In this document: positions 45,120 through 57,100 of the stretch, piece by piece
Numbering within the stretch: position 1 is the stretch's first letter
Layout of the letters: the number at the start of each line of letters is the position of its first letter
NCBI GenBank assembly: GCA_026545765.1
Contig: CM048839.1
Coordinates: 45,058,677-45,122,676, forward strand
DNA: 64,000 nt
From: Plantago major
Lineage: Eukaryota; Streptophyta; Magnoliopsida; Lamiales; Plantaginaceae
Direction: 5' to 3'
Notes under the pieces: model-generated
Database searches by the model: none
What the model was told of the DNA's origin: nothing
Seen by the model: the letters and a program-made list of their open reading frames with translations, nothing else
Program-made: the position numbers and the translations under genes

Positions 45120-46390
45120 TAGGGCAGAAGGAAACGGATCAGAAATGATGATTGTTATTGTCCGAGAGTTCATTTATATGTCTTATTAAGTCCAGAGGTC
45201 CGCGAAAAAGTTTAAACCCTAAGATTCTCTATTCACAGAAGGATAGGGAACCCAAGACCCAGGCACGCGCAGCTGTGCCACTGGCACCACAATTTGCCCC
45301 TTATGGCACGATGACGAAAGAAACAACTTATGGGCAAATACCACAACCAATACTGATTTACAAGTAAACATGCATTGACAAGACAGGTTGTGTCGGACGG
45401 GACTTATCAAATAAGAGTACAAGGCATCAATGAGGAAAATTGGCATATTATGAGCATGCAGCAGAAACACATCAACTATCGTCTAGACCAAAGATATCAC
45501 AAGAGCCAATTACTGAAGACAGCCACAATTACGGAAGCAGCAAGGGAAGCTACACTAGACATGCAATAGGCGTATAGCGAATACAGGCAACTTAAACAAG
45601 GCCAAAGGAGGATACTTACTTGCTAATATTCAAACAGGGAAGCTCCACGGATGATCGAACTTGGGTAATGTACCGAGGTTACAGATCTCAGCTTGATGGC
45701 CCAAAAGTCTTACAAGTCCCAGTTGCTCGGATCGACCTTACGTTGTTTGAATTTCTTAAGGATTGCTCTGGGTTTCGAGATTGCTAAAAGTGTGAAAATG
45801 ACTGATGGGCTGACTATTTATAAGGGCAATATGGGATAGCCAAGAGTCACGTTGCTTGGATTTGAATCCCAGCCGTTGATCCTCTCCAATCCAAGGGTTG
45901 TACCGCTTCGCGAGTGGATGTTTGTCAGTACGTCGCATTTAATGCTGGACAGACGCGTCACATCAATCGGACTGGGAACCCTAACCGTTGATGTCGTCCT
46001 GTTCCAACGGTCACATCCCTTTACTCGGGATCTTTCTCCCGTGGGCCGAACGGACAACCTATTGGGCCTCTTGGGCTTACGAAGAGGACAAGTTCAACAA
46101 TCGGCCCAACGGACAGCTTCCAGACAGCTACGTCAGATTCTAACCGTACTCGGACACATATATCTCGGATATAAATACCTTTTCCTCTACAGTCCCAGTT
46201 ATGTGATAACTCGGACTGTAGACGGAAAAGGGGGGGGGGGAAGGAGATATATTGAATCCTTGAGGACACGGACGACGGATCACGACAGAAAGGATTTCTT
46301 CCTTTTTCTCTTAATTAACGATTCGGACACGCTCCACAGACAGGACTGATCCCTCATAGTTACCAACTATCTTCTACTAAGATACTTGGA
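45120..46390. other. Tat region between antisense gene and 3' LTR
   Basis: No coding domain. It contains a minus-strand TATA at 45814-45824, a short tract of ten G near 46223-46232 and, at the right end, the polypurine tract. Confidence 0.5.
45814..45824 (-). promoter_or_regulatory. Antisense TATA box upstream of the 436-residue ORF
   Basis: CTTATAAATAG on the minus strand, 700 nt before the ATG. Confidence 0.45.
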
Positions 46391-46405
46391 AACTGGGGGG
46401 ACATA
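46391..46405 (+). other. Polypurine tract of the Tat element
   Basis: AACTGGGGGGACATA immediately precedes the 3' LTR start TGTTGATACGG, the position needed for plus-strand priming. Confidence 0.75.
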
Positions 46406-47235
46406 TGTTGATACGGAAATATGTCCAATCCGTTAAGGGCGCCATAGAGCGTGTCCTAAAGCGCATCACGGCTTAACTAGTTAATCCAAGATCGGTCCGA
46501 CTTCACATGGTCCGCCCAAAGTGAATCGACCAGTACACTGAAGTCACTACATCCCCACAGCTAGTCCGAGCTGGCTAAGGAAAGGACTTCCAAACCTGAC
46601 CATGTCAGTACAGAGATGTTTAACGACCGCAGAGAGAATCTCGGACGCCACCATTACTTTAAGACCAAACGTATATAACAGAACCACTGAGATACTTCCG
46701 AGAGACTCTTGGCTCGGACATCCAGAGCCACCCAAGGGCAGATCGACCAAGCAGACAGATCTGTCCAAGGGACTAACACGGACCCAACAAAGTGAATAAG
46801 ATTCTCAGAGGAAAAGGTCCAAATTACCCTCCTGTGCCCACTTATCGGTATTGACTTTGTTCACTAATGGGCCATGGGCCAAAGGTAGCATTGGTGTCCA
46901 AATCTGGATCGTACACTTGGCATCATCTTATGAGCTACCTCATGAGTATATGATAACTATAAATATAGCACAAGGTCCAAGACCTAGAGGTAAGTGTTCT
47001 GGAGCATAATACCTTTCCCATTACTATTGCATTGAGAGCTACCACCTCTCCTTTGAGTGAAGCCTCTTACCGGATTGACCTTGGCAATCCGGGTAACCCA
47101 TTCTAACCCCCCCACTTAGTCCTGTCAGGTGCTCTTTCTCGGACAACCCTCTTATCGGACTTCAAGTTGGAGGCGGAGCTTGGATTAGGTTGCTTGCAGT
47201 GGTAGTGTTGGTGTTGAGAGGTTTATACCCCAACA
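46406..47235 (+). mobile_element. Tat-type gypsy 3' LTR
   Basis: 830 bp, same ends as the 5' LTR. It is followed directly by CTTGT, the second copy of the target duplication (47236-47240). Confidence 0.9.
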
Positions 47236-47240
47236 CTTGT

Positions 47241-47539
47241 GTCTTCAAGATATCTGGTCATAGGTATCTGAAAAACCTTTGTCTTCAGCAATCTTGTGCA
47301 GTCTTCAAGTCTTCAAAAATTATTGAACTTTTCCTGCTGGATGTCTTCTTCTTGGTCTTTTTCAGAAAATAAAAATTACATTTCGAGACCTAACATCCTA
47401 TACAAGATTTTGCTAGACTATCATACTTAGTGAGTTTCCCCTTTTACAGTGTTCAAGTGAACCAAGAGTACTAACCACCTTTTTGAGCTAAGATAAGTCA
47501 TTAGGTTGCTGATCAAAATCTAAACAGATATTCCTAACA
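47241..47539 (-). mobile_element. Copia A 3' LTR, second part
   Basis: The LTR sequence broken at 33392 resumes here and matches 59630-59949 of the other copy. On the sense strand it begins TGTTAGGAATATCTG at 47539. Both parts total about 1597 bp against 1697 bp for the copy at 58253. Confidence 0.85.
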
Positions 47540-47553
47540 AATTTCCCCATTTT
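47540..47553 (-). other. Polypurine tract of copia A
   Basis: On the minus strand AAAATGGGGAAATT directly precedes the LTR start. The second copy has AAAATGGGGGAAATT at 59950-59964. Confidence 0.7.
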
Positions 47554-47925
47554 GATCAGTCAACGATGACTATCTGACCTATTACAAATCTGGATGAGGA
47601 AACAATCCACTTCTTAATAAGTTCTTATGATTTTTCAATTCATATAATTAAGTGCAGAAAGTAAACATCAACCAAATCACAAGGTGTGATCTTTGTTGAC
47701 AAGTTATCTTTTATAGAAAAAGATATCTGAGAGTAAGTTCATCAGATATGTTACAAAGAAAGTTTACATATAACTTTAGTACATAATACAATTCAGCTCA
47801 GTCAGCAAGATACAAAAATACATAGTAAATTAGGACAACAGGAGTAACCAAGCTCCAAGTAGACATCTTAATAAACTAGTCTTCAAGTCTTCAACACTTC
47901 AAGTCTTCAAAAGCAGTTCCATGGA
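47554..47925. other. Copia A 3' untranslated region
   Basis: Non-coding sequence between the extra gene's stop codon and the polypurine tract. It is closely matched by 59965-60337 in copia B. Confidence 0.6.
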
Positions 47926-50900
47926 TCAATCTGCAAATTTCCTATCACCAAACCTTTTGATATCATCAGAGTAGTCATAGAGAAGTGTTCTGACAATCAT
48001 CTCTGTGTCTCTGGCAAATCCACAGACTTCCTTGTAGGTTTTGGTAGGATTTTTCTTGGCAAAATGCTTGACCCACAGATACTTTCCCCACTTCCAGGCA
48101 TGCTCGATTTTGATATCTGATAGCTTGAAGTATTCATAAATGATCTTCAGATATCTGATGTCACCCTTGTATTGATCTTCAGTTAAGTAGAAGGACTCAT
48201 AGGGTTCCACAGCAAGTCTTGCTCTTGTGTCTGTTCCAGTGATGTTGGGAATTTTGTGCACATCATCTGGCTTTCCATAAGGACATACATCAGAGAGGTC
48301 CTTCTTCATGGCTTCTATTCTCTTGATTACTTCAAAATCCAACCAGGCTTTGATGTGGTTGGTGTTAATCGAGATTGGCTTGTCTTTTCTCCATGCCATG
48401 AGCTGTTTATGGATTGGTTCTGGAAATTTTTCATTTACCAATAAGTGCTCGAGTTCCAGAATCCAGTAGCCATTCTTTTGATTAATGCACCTATAGACAG
48501 AGGAGTCACTGTTGGTCTTCACATACTCAATCTTGGATTCTTCAGGCCTGAGTGGTAGTTGAAGTTGTCTTTGTTCAGCTCTCAGCCTGTTCCTCCTTTG
48601 TCTTGAATTCTCCCTTGGGGTATTGCTTGAAGAACCACCCTGGATAGACTTGGTATTTCCAGAGGGTGTTTTAGCTGCCAAAGGCTTTGCAGCTATGGGC
48701 TCAGTTAGGCTATCAATTTTCCTTTTTTCTGTGAAGAGGAGCTTCATCTTCATCAGTCTCATCATCATCATCATCAAGATTAATTCTTGTGAGAGTTTTG
48801 CAGCCTTCTTCATTGCCCAGGGATTTGATTTGGCCTTCTTCTTCTTCAGAAGACTCATCAATCCCTCTTACTTGTCTTCTCCTTGGAGCCTTGGTACTCT
48901 TTGGAGGTTTCTGTGCTCTAGCCCTTGTTGTAATTCCTTTTTCAGGAAGTTGAGTGGTGGCCACTATCTGTAGAGCAGTCTGACTGGAGGGGCGATCATT
49001 TATTCTGAGAGGTGGTTGTTCAGATTTTCTTTTGTTTCCTCTTCCTCTTCCTCTTCGAGCATCTTGATATTCTTCCCCCTTAGTCATTGTTGACTGACTA
49101 AGAATCACAAATGATTCTGAAAGGGAGTTAAAGTTGCCTTGCAGATAGTTGTAAGCAGTAACCAACTGTTCCAGAGTGGCCTTGAGCTCCTGATTTTGTT
49201 TGATAAGACCAGTATCCTTATCAGTGAGCTCTACCAGTGGGCCTTGAATAGCATATGCTTTTCCAGCAGCATAGCTAGCCTCTTCAAAGGCTTTTGCAAC
49301 CAAGTTTTGGTCATCATCCCTAACCATGCCTAGATCTTTCTGAGCAACGACCAGACTGGTTGTTCTCTGAGTGATGAGCTCAGTGAATGGCTTCATTTCT
49401 GCAGGGACTGATGCAATGGCGGCTTTATCTTGAGAAGACAATTCCTTTTTCAATTTAGACAGTACTTGATATATGTTCAAGTATTCATTGGAGTTGACAT
49501 TTGGCAGCTTGCAGAATATTTCAGGAGCAATTAGCTTCCTTTTCAAATGAGAAACTGCTAAATGTTCATTGCGGTGTTCTGCCAATGCCTTGTCTTCTTC
49601 ATCATCTGAGTCATCAGCGCAGTGATCTTCATCCTCTTGTACTTCTTCATCAAGGTTTCTGAATGCGGCAACCATCTCAGATATGGGTTTCTTGCCTTTG
49701 GAGGATGGTTTCTTTTGTGAAGATGCAGCGTTAGCATCATGCTTTGCTTCAGATGCTTGTTCAGCACCTAGCTCCTTATTAATATAGTCAACAGCTTCTC
49801 GGAGCTCTTTAATCTCAGAGTAAGCTTGCATTTCCTTCCGTGTTTGTTCTTCAAGTGTACCTAGCTTGACTCTGGATTCAGCTATCTTTTCTTCCAGTTG
49901 AAGATGTAGCTGTTGTTCTTCCTCCAACAATTGTTTGAGTTGAGCAACTCTGGCTTGTGCATCTGATATTTTCTGAGTTGTTCCCTCATAGTGCTCAACT
50001 ACTTGTTCAGTAGTATCTTTGTGTTGGGGAGTTGGATTATTAGATTTCTGAGGAGATGGAGGAGGGGATTGCTGTGATGTCCTCTCAGTGTGCTTTTCAG
50101 CAGTTGAGGCAATGTTTCCTTGTGGAATCCCTCCCGTCCCTCGTGCAGGGGCATCATCATCATCCTTCTTATCTTCATACTTGTGATGGTCAGAAGGAGG
50201 ATCTTCATAATTGTTTTCATCAGTTTCCTTTTCTTCCTCATCTTCAGAGACCAGGTTGATCACTTCTGGAATAGTGACCGTATGCCCATTAACTTCCTCT
50301 TGTTCAGAGGGTATATACTGTAGAGTCTGGGGCAAAGTAGGCTTGAATGCCATCTGCAATCTGGTCTGACCATCAGCTTGATTGAAAGCTTGGATCAGCT
50401 TTCTGGCCACTTTCTTGACAAACTCCTTATCCATCAATGTTCCGAAAGAATATTGTTCAGTGGGGAACATTGCATGGACGTAGTTTTCCAAGTCAAGGGC
50501 TCGTGCTCTCCTTGTGTGGTGATCAGTCACCTTTAAGATTTCAGATAGATCGGAGCATCGGAGCTTTTGCCATTTCTTAAAGCATTTCAGATGCTTTGGC
50601 AATGTGTGTTCCTTGAAGAAAGGAAGCATGTCCTTTTTCTCATCATCAGGGACCTTAGTGGCACTTGTTTGAGCCTGAAAGAAAGAGTTTTGAGTTAGAT
50701 TCAAAACTTGTGTAGATATCTGAGTACGAGTGTAGTTAGATTTCTGAGTTACCTGAATGAGTACATCAGGCTCAGAGACTTGTACTACTGAGGCAGGGGG
50801 TGCCTCAGATATCTTGTTGTGAGGTGGAGACTTAGAAGTATGGTCCTCATCAACCTTTCTTTCTGCTTGATCTTCCTCAACAGGAGGCTCAGAATCATTT

Positions 50901-53390
50901 TTCGCAGAAACTTTCTCAGTTTCTGGTGTTCTTTCTGGTGATGTTGCCTTGGGGGCTTCATCAATTTCCATGCATGCAGGGGATGTTGCAACTCTTTCCC
51001 CTTGCACTTCTACTTCTGAATGAGCCTGTATGTAGAAAGTATTGAGTAATTTAGAGAAGAATTTATATTAACCCATGATGAAGAATGTTTATCACTGAGT
51101 TTTATATACCTTCACACTAGAAGGCTCAATGACATTTTCTTCAGAAACCTTGTCGGTCTCTGGGTCCTTTTCTGGCATTTCTGCCTTATCTTCTTCTTTC
51201 TCAGTTGGAGCCTATTAGAAACATCCACTTAATTAGTTAAGTATATTAACATATAACTGAAAAGTAGTATCTTAAGGAACTCTTTATCACCTGTAGCACA
51301 GGCTCAGATTCCTTAAGAGGCGAGGTTGTTGAAGCCTCCTTCTCAGTCTCTGAGGCAAGCTTTCCAGCTTCCTCTTGTTCTTGTGTTTCTAATTCAGCCT
51401 GTAACAAAGAAATTTTATTAACTAACAAGATTAATAAACACAAATTATCACAAGTAGAGAGTTAAACCATTCAGCTACCTGAGCAGTGTCAGGATGATTG
51501 GTCTCTAGAACTTGTGACCCTTCAATGTGTTGTTCTTATTGTTCCATTCCAGCTTCTTTGTTTGAAGTTTCAGGTTCTTCAGACCTTTCCTGAGTATGCA
51601 ACTCAGTTGCCTCCCCTGGTTGATCATTCTGAGTAGATGTCTCAGTTTGATCCCTCTCATTGAGTTGGGGAACCTGCTCTTTTGCAGGATTTTCTTCAGC
51701 AATTAATGAAAGATGATGGTATCTGCAGCTCAAGTAACATTTCAGCAGTATCCTCATCTGTCTGTTGTGGTTGATGTGCTTGAGACAGACTGTTGAGTGT
51801 TGAGGCAATGGCAGTATCCTCCAACACTAAGCTATCACTCATCAGAGCATCTTCAATATGCTTCAGTCTTTCTTGCTCTGATGGTGTAATTTGTCCAGTT
51901 ACCTTGGACATTGTTGCTTCTTCAGCAACCTTTGAAACAGGTGCTTGTTCAGCAACTTGTGGTGTAGGTTCTTCTTCAGATACCTCTACACCAGTTACTT
52001 TTTTCAGTAACCTTGGCCCTTTTTGATTTTTCTAGGACTTGAGAGATGACTAATTCATCATCTTCATCGTCAGAGCTCTCATCAGCATTAGGAACTGATT
52101 GGTCCATAATTCCTGCGGTTTCTGCAGATAGGGCTTGGCATCTGTCACTACTTTCTTTAGCAGCATTGATGAGTTCATCAGCAAGGCTTTCGGCAATAGT
52201 CTTAACATTTCTAAAAGCACTTACTCTTGCTGAGTCTACTTATTCAGTAGTCGATACCTCTTTTGCAGCATTGATGAGTTCATCTCCATTGATGAGTTCA
52301 TCTGCAGCAACGGCAGGTATCTGGAATCGACAACCTCAATGGCTGTGCCTTATGATTTGCCAGCAGACTTCTTTCGTGAAGTTCTGGGCTTCTTGGTCGC
52401 AACCTTTCCCTCAGATACCTCTCCAGTCTTTCGCTTCTTGGAACCTTTCTGAGATCTAGTAACCTTTTTCATCATGTTCGTATACTCATATTTGTAGAGT
52501 AGGTTACTGTTGGCTATGTCAGCCTTCTCTCTGAGCTCAATGCCAAGCTTTTTCAGCAAGTAGCATATCTTTAGACCATAGCTTACTATGGTCTTTCGCT
52601 CAGCAAGTCCCTAAGCGATTTTAGGCTCAAAGCCTTGAATCTTCTTCACAAACTTCATAAAGGCGTACTTTCCCCAATTGAAAGGGTTTTCCAGCCTTTT
52701 ATCTTGTTGTTGCAACAAGAACATCATCATCCAGCGTTCTTGGCTTATCTGGTCAGCACCTCCTTGTAGACCATCAAAGCATCTGTGAAGAATGCATGCC
52801 AACACATCCCAGTGAACCAGCAGATGTTTAGTTCTGATGTCAGCAAGCTTGAAATCAGTGGGTGTATCTGATTTTTCAAGATCACACACATCACTGTACA
52901 GTTGTTTTACACCTTCAAGGAGATCATCATCCTTGGTGTCTATTTCAAAATCCTTTCCAAGATTTTGAAGGTCAAACAACTTGCAGAAAGTTGTTAAGTC
53001 CAGAAGGATTTCCTTTCCTTGGACTGAAGTTTTTATAGACGCTATTGCAGTGCCTTCAGAAACGTAGGATATAATCCTGGAGTTGTTGTAGAATTCTAAC
53101 ACATCTAGTGAAGAGATTCTACTGGGAAGAGCTGATAGAAAACCCTTGATTTTTGCCTTTTCAAGCATGTCAAGAATCAGCTTTCTATCGGCTTGATTTT
53201 CAACAGCAGCCGTGAGGTATTCCTCAATCATGGCACCACCCCAAATCATTCTGTGATTTGAAGTCCAATGATCGGGATTGAAACCTCCTACCAACCGATT
53301 GTTTACAACTACCAACTCTGGTGCTTGCTTTTCAGCAGTACCAGTGGTAGTATTTTGGGATTTCTGGGTAGAAGCACGTTTTGGAGCCAT
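47926..53390 (-). pseudogene. Extra gene downstream of copia A pol: large acidic coiled-coil protein
   Basis: A long minus-strand gene follows pol. Block 1 (53390-52352, ATG at 53390) starts MAPKRASTQKSQ and holds RLVGGFNPDHWTSNHRMIWG and a NPFNWGKYAFMKF segment; a TAG at 52611 interrupts it. Block 2 (52300-51505) is acidic with frameshifts. Between 51500 and 50650 come small exons that start with Ala and mostly end with Gln, separated by 78-100-nt GT...AG introns. Block 3 (to 48713) has PKHLKCFKKWQKLRCSDLSE, acidic runs and a coiled coil near 49900 (AQLKQLLEEEQQLHLQLEEK). A one-base frameshift near 48725 leads into block 4, ending HAWKWGKYLWVKHFAKK and TGA at 47926. Blocks 1 and 4 both carry a WGKY motif. 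No transmembrane segment was seen, so it is not an obvious env. Block 1 may belong to the 'putative plant transposon protein' type; function unknown. Confidence 0.65.
50675..50752 (-). other. Intron of the copia A extra gene, absent from copia B
   Basis: 78 nt, GTAACTC...TTTCAG on the minus strand, flanked by ...ATTCAG and GCTCAAAC. In copia B the corresponding sequence (near 63122) goes directly from ...ACTCAG to GCTCAAAC. The intron is a multiple of three and happens to stay open, so a naive reading frame runs through it. Confidence 0.8.
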
Positions 53391-54190
53391 CTCTTTATAG
53401 CGTGAGGTCTGTAAGAGATTTAGGGTGAGAGATTAGTGATTCTTTGCAGAAATACTAATTGAGGAGCAGAGATTTGCAGAGAAGTTTGAAGAAAGAATTT
53501 TGCTATTCTTGTGCAAGTCTGAATGTTGGATTAGGCGAAAGTGAATTCTTTTGCCAAAATCCTATATATATAGCAATGTAATCTCAACAGTCATATACAT
53601 ACAAATTAATTTTGTGTGTAATTATCTGTGTATTGCAGACAGGCGTGGGTAAAAGCTTGTTCGGCATTAAATGCATAGTGGGCCCTGTCTGAATTTCAAC
53701 AGTCCACTATTTACAGAGAATTAATATCTGCCGTAAAGATCAATCGCCCATTTCATCAAGGGTCACCATTGCTTCTTCAGCAATGATCACAATCAACAAT
53801 TTTAATTGTGCCCATTTAATGAATTTTGGCTATTAGCTATCTGAATCACGTATCTGTGTGAATGAGAAAACTATTTGTATCTGATTCTATCTTATACTTG
53901 TTGTCTTTTCAAAGTTTTTCACAAAGATAGAAATGATTCAAATTTCAAGATAGTTAACTGTAGACAGTTGTATTATTCTCTTTTGTGTTCCCCTTAACTG
54001 AGTGATCTAGATATCTGAGTACCCGTCTCAGAGATCTTTAAATAGCTATTTTACCCTTTAGCCTTTGGTTTCTGGATACCCGTTCCAGATTCCTCTTTTC
54101 TGGATACCCGTTCCAAATTTCTCTTCTCTGGATACCCTTTCCAGATTCCTTTTCTCTCTCCTTTGATATCTTCTTCAGATATCTGAACTT
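53391..54190. other. Copia A spacer between extra gene and pol
   Basis: No ORF recognised. On the minus strand the part just upstream of the extra gene's ATG includes a TATATATAGGATTTTGG stretch near 53570, which could be a TATA box giving the extra gene its own transcript. Confidence 0.45.
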
Positions 54191-54192
54191 TT

Positions 54193-57100
54193 TCAGTTCT
54201 TAGGTAGCTCCATTAGTCCAAGACTGTGTCTTAAGGCTAAGAATCTACTTTCTTGTAGTGGCTTAGTGAAGATATCTGCAAGTTGGTCTTCAGTGCCAAT
54301 CTTGAGTATCTCTATATTGTCTTTTTCAACATGGTCTCTGATGAAGTGGTGTCTAACATCAATGTGCTTTGTTCTAGCATAAAACTTAGGATTCTGAGTT
54401 ATGGCAATAGCACTTGTGTTGTCACAGAAAATGGGAGTTTTCTCTTCATTGAGTCCATAGTCTCTGAGTTGTTGTTGTATCCACAATATCTGTGAAGCAC
54501 AACACCCTGCAGCAATATATTCAGTCTCTGGGGGTAGATGTGGCAATTGAATTTTGTTTCTTACTGAACCATGATATCAATCTAGCACCAAGAAATTGGC
54601 AAGTTCCTGAGGTGCTTTTTCTATCAAGCAGTGATCCAGCATAGTCGACATCTGAATAGCCAACCAAACTCAATCCACTATCTTTTGGATACCACAATCC
54701 AACTTCTACAGTACCTTTTACATACCTCAATATTTTCATAGCAATGTTGTAGTGTGATTGCATTGGATTTGTCTGAAATCTAGCATACACTCCAACTGCA
54801 TATTGAATATCAGGTCTACTTGCGGTGAGATACAGTAGAGATCCAATAAATTTCCTATAATTGTGTTCTTCAACACTCTTGTCAGATTCAGTATAGGTCA
54901 TTTTGGTTCCAATGCTCATTGGTATCTTAGAATTCTTTTCAGAAGGCTTTAGATTAAACTTGTTGAGCATGTCCTTTGCATACTTTGTTTGACTAATGAA
55001 TATTCCATCATTGAGTTGCTTGACTTGCAGCGTAGGAAGTAATTCAATTCTCCCATCATGCTCATCTCAAATTTACATTTCATGTGTTCAGCAAAGTCTT
55101 CACAAAGTTGCTTGTCTTTAGATCCAAATATAATGTCATCAACATATACTTGAACTAAAAGTAGTTTTCCATCATGGTTCAATGTGAAGAGTGTTTTATC
55201 AACATCTCCTTTCTTGAAACCGCTTTTTAGTAGGTATTTGGCCAATGTATCATACCATGCTCTTGGAGCTTGTTTCAGCCCATACAGAGCTTTCTGAAGC
55301 TTATAGACCATCCTACTTTCTGAGGAAACTTCAAAACCTGGTGGTTGCTCAACATAGACTTCCTCAGCAAGTTCACCATTTAGGAATGCACTCTTGACAC
55401 CCATTTGATAAACTGTAAAGTCATTATGAGCTGCAAAGGCTAGAAAGAGTCTTATTGCATCCAATCTTGCAACTGGTGCATAAGATTCATCAAAATCTAG
55501 TCCTTCAGTCTAGGTGAATCCCTTGGCAACCAACCTAGCTTTGTTTCTGGTTATTTCACCAGACTCATTCATTTTGTTTCCAAAAACCCACTTGGTTCCG
55601 ATTACAGATATTCCGTCAACAAATGGAACCAGTTTCCAGACTTTGTTTCTCTCAAATTGATCCAACTCTTCTTGCATTGCAGAGATCCAATCTTGATCCT
55701 TTAATGCTTCTTCTATAGTCTTTGGTTCAATGTTTGAGATGAAACATCCATAGAGACAATTTGCATTTTCAGCGATTGCTTTTCTAGTTCTAACTCCTTG
55801 GTCTATGGGACCAATCACATCCTTTGCAGGATGATTTCTTATCCATTTCATAATGGGTTTTGAACTAGTAGGATCAATATCATTTTGATTTGAATGTGAA
55901 TCAATATGATCTTGATGAGATACTTGTGCAGTATCTGGGATATCTGACACATGGGAAATGTCATGGATATCTAACACTTTTTCAGTGTTAGAGATATCTG
56001 GAACTTGCATTTCAGCAGTCTCATTTTCAGATACCTCTTCATGATGAAGGTTCTCAGTAACCTGTTCCATTTCTGGAATTCTCATAGGAAATTCTTCATC
56101 ATGTCTTAGAGTCATCTGGTTGTTACTAAGCATAGGTTGCTTTTCATCGTCAGACTCATCCTCTATTTGAATGGTAGAATTGTTTCCTTTTGAGGATCCT
56201 TTTTCGGAATCTTTAATCATTAGTTCTTTGAACCTATCTGAGAGATCATCAATCAAGAGTACTTTCTTATTTCCTTCATAGAATACTACATGAACAGATT
56301 CTTCGATCTTTTGCGTTCTTTTGTTGTAGATTCTGTAGGTATTGCTATTCAGAGAATAACCAAGAAATACTCCTTCATCTGCCTTTGGTTGAAATGTTCT
56401 CAAGTATTCTTTTCCATTGTTAAGAACGAAACATCTGCAACCAAACACCCTTAGATGTTTGATACTAGGGGGTCTACCAATGAAAAGCTCGTAAGGAGTT
56501 TTGTCATGGTGTTTATTGATCAGACATCTATTTTGAGTGTAGCTTGCTGTGTTTACAGCTTCAACCCAATAGATTTCACTTATTTCAGTGTCAGCAAGCA
56601 TTGTTCTTGCCGCTTCTTTCAGGGTCCTATTCTTTCTTTCAGCAACACCATTTTGTTGTGGTGTCCTTACAGAAGATAGTTGATGTTGTATACCTTTGCA
56701 GGTACAAAACTCTTTGATGTACTGGTTCACAAACTCAGTACCATGGTCTGTTCTGATTATAGATACCTTGTCATTTTTCATGACTTCGAGCTTATTCAGC
56801 AAGTTAGGTATCTCAACCCTTGCATCAGATTTGTGTTTGAGAAAGACAACCCAAGTGAATCTTGAGTAATCATCAACAACAACCAGACCATACTTCTTTC
56901 CTGCATAACTAGTTACTGAGGATTCAAAAAGATCCATATGTAACATTTGCAGTGGCCTTTCACTGGAATGTCTAGTTTTAGACTTGAAAGATGTTTGGAT
57001 TGTTTTTCCATTTGGCAAGCTGAGCATACACCTTCTTTTCTATATGTCATTTTGGGTAAACCAACCACCAGCTCTTTCTTGGCTAGCTTATTCAGAGTTT

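Larger units (their letters stand above)
33393..47235 (+). mobile_element. Tat-lineage Ty3/gypsy retrotransposon, complete but broken
   Basis: Both LTRs, PBS, gag, PR-RT-RNase H-second RNase H-integrase, a polypurine tract and a perfect 5-bp duplication are present over 13.8 kb. The second, archaeal-type RNase H and the antisense genes between pol and the 3' LTR are hallmarks of the Tat lineage. It inserted into the 3' LTR of copia A. All pol frames carry at least one break, so it is not autonomous as it stands. Confidence 0.9.
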
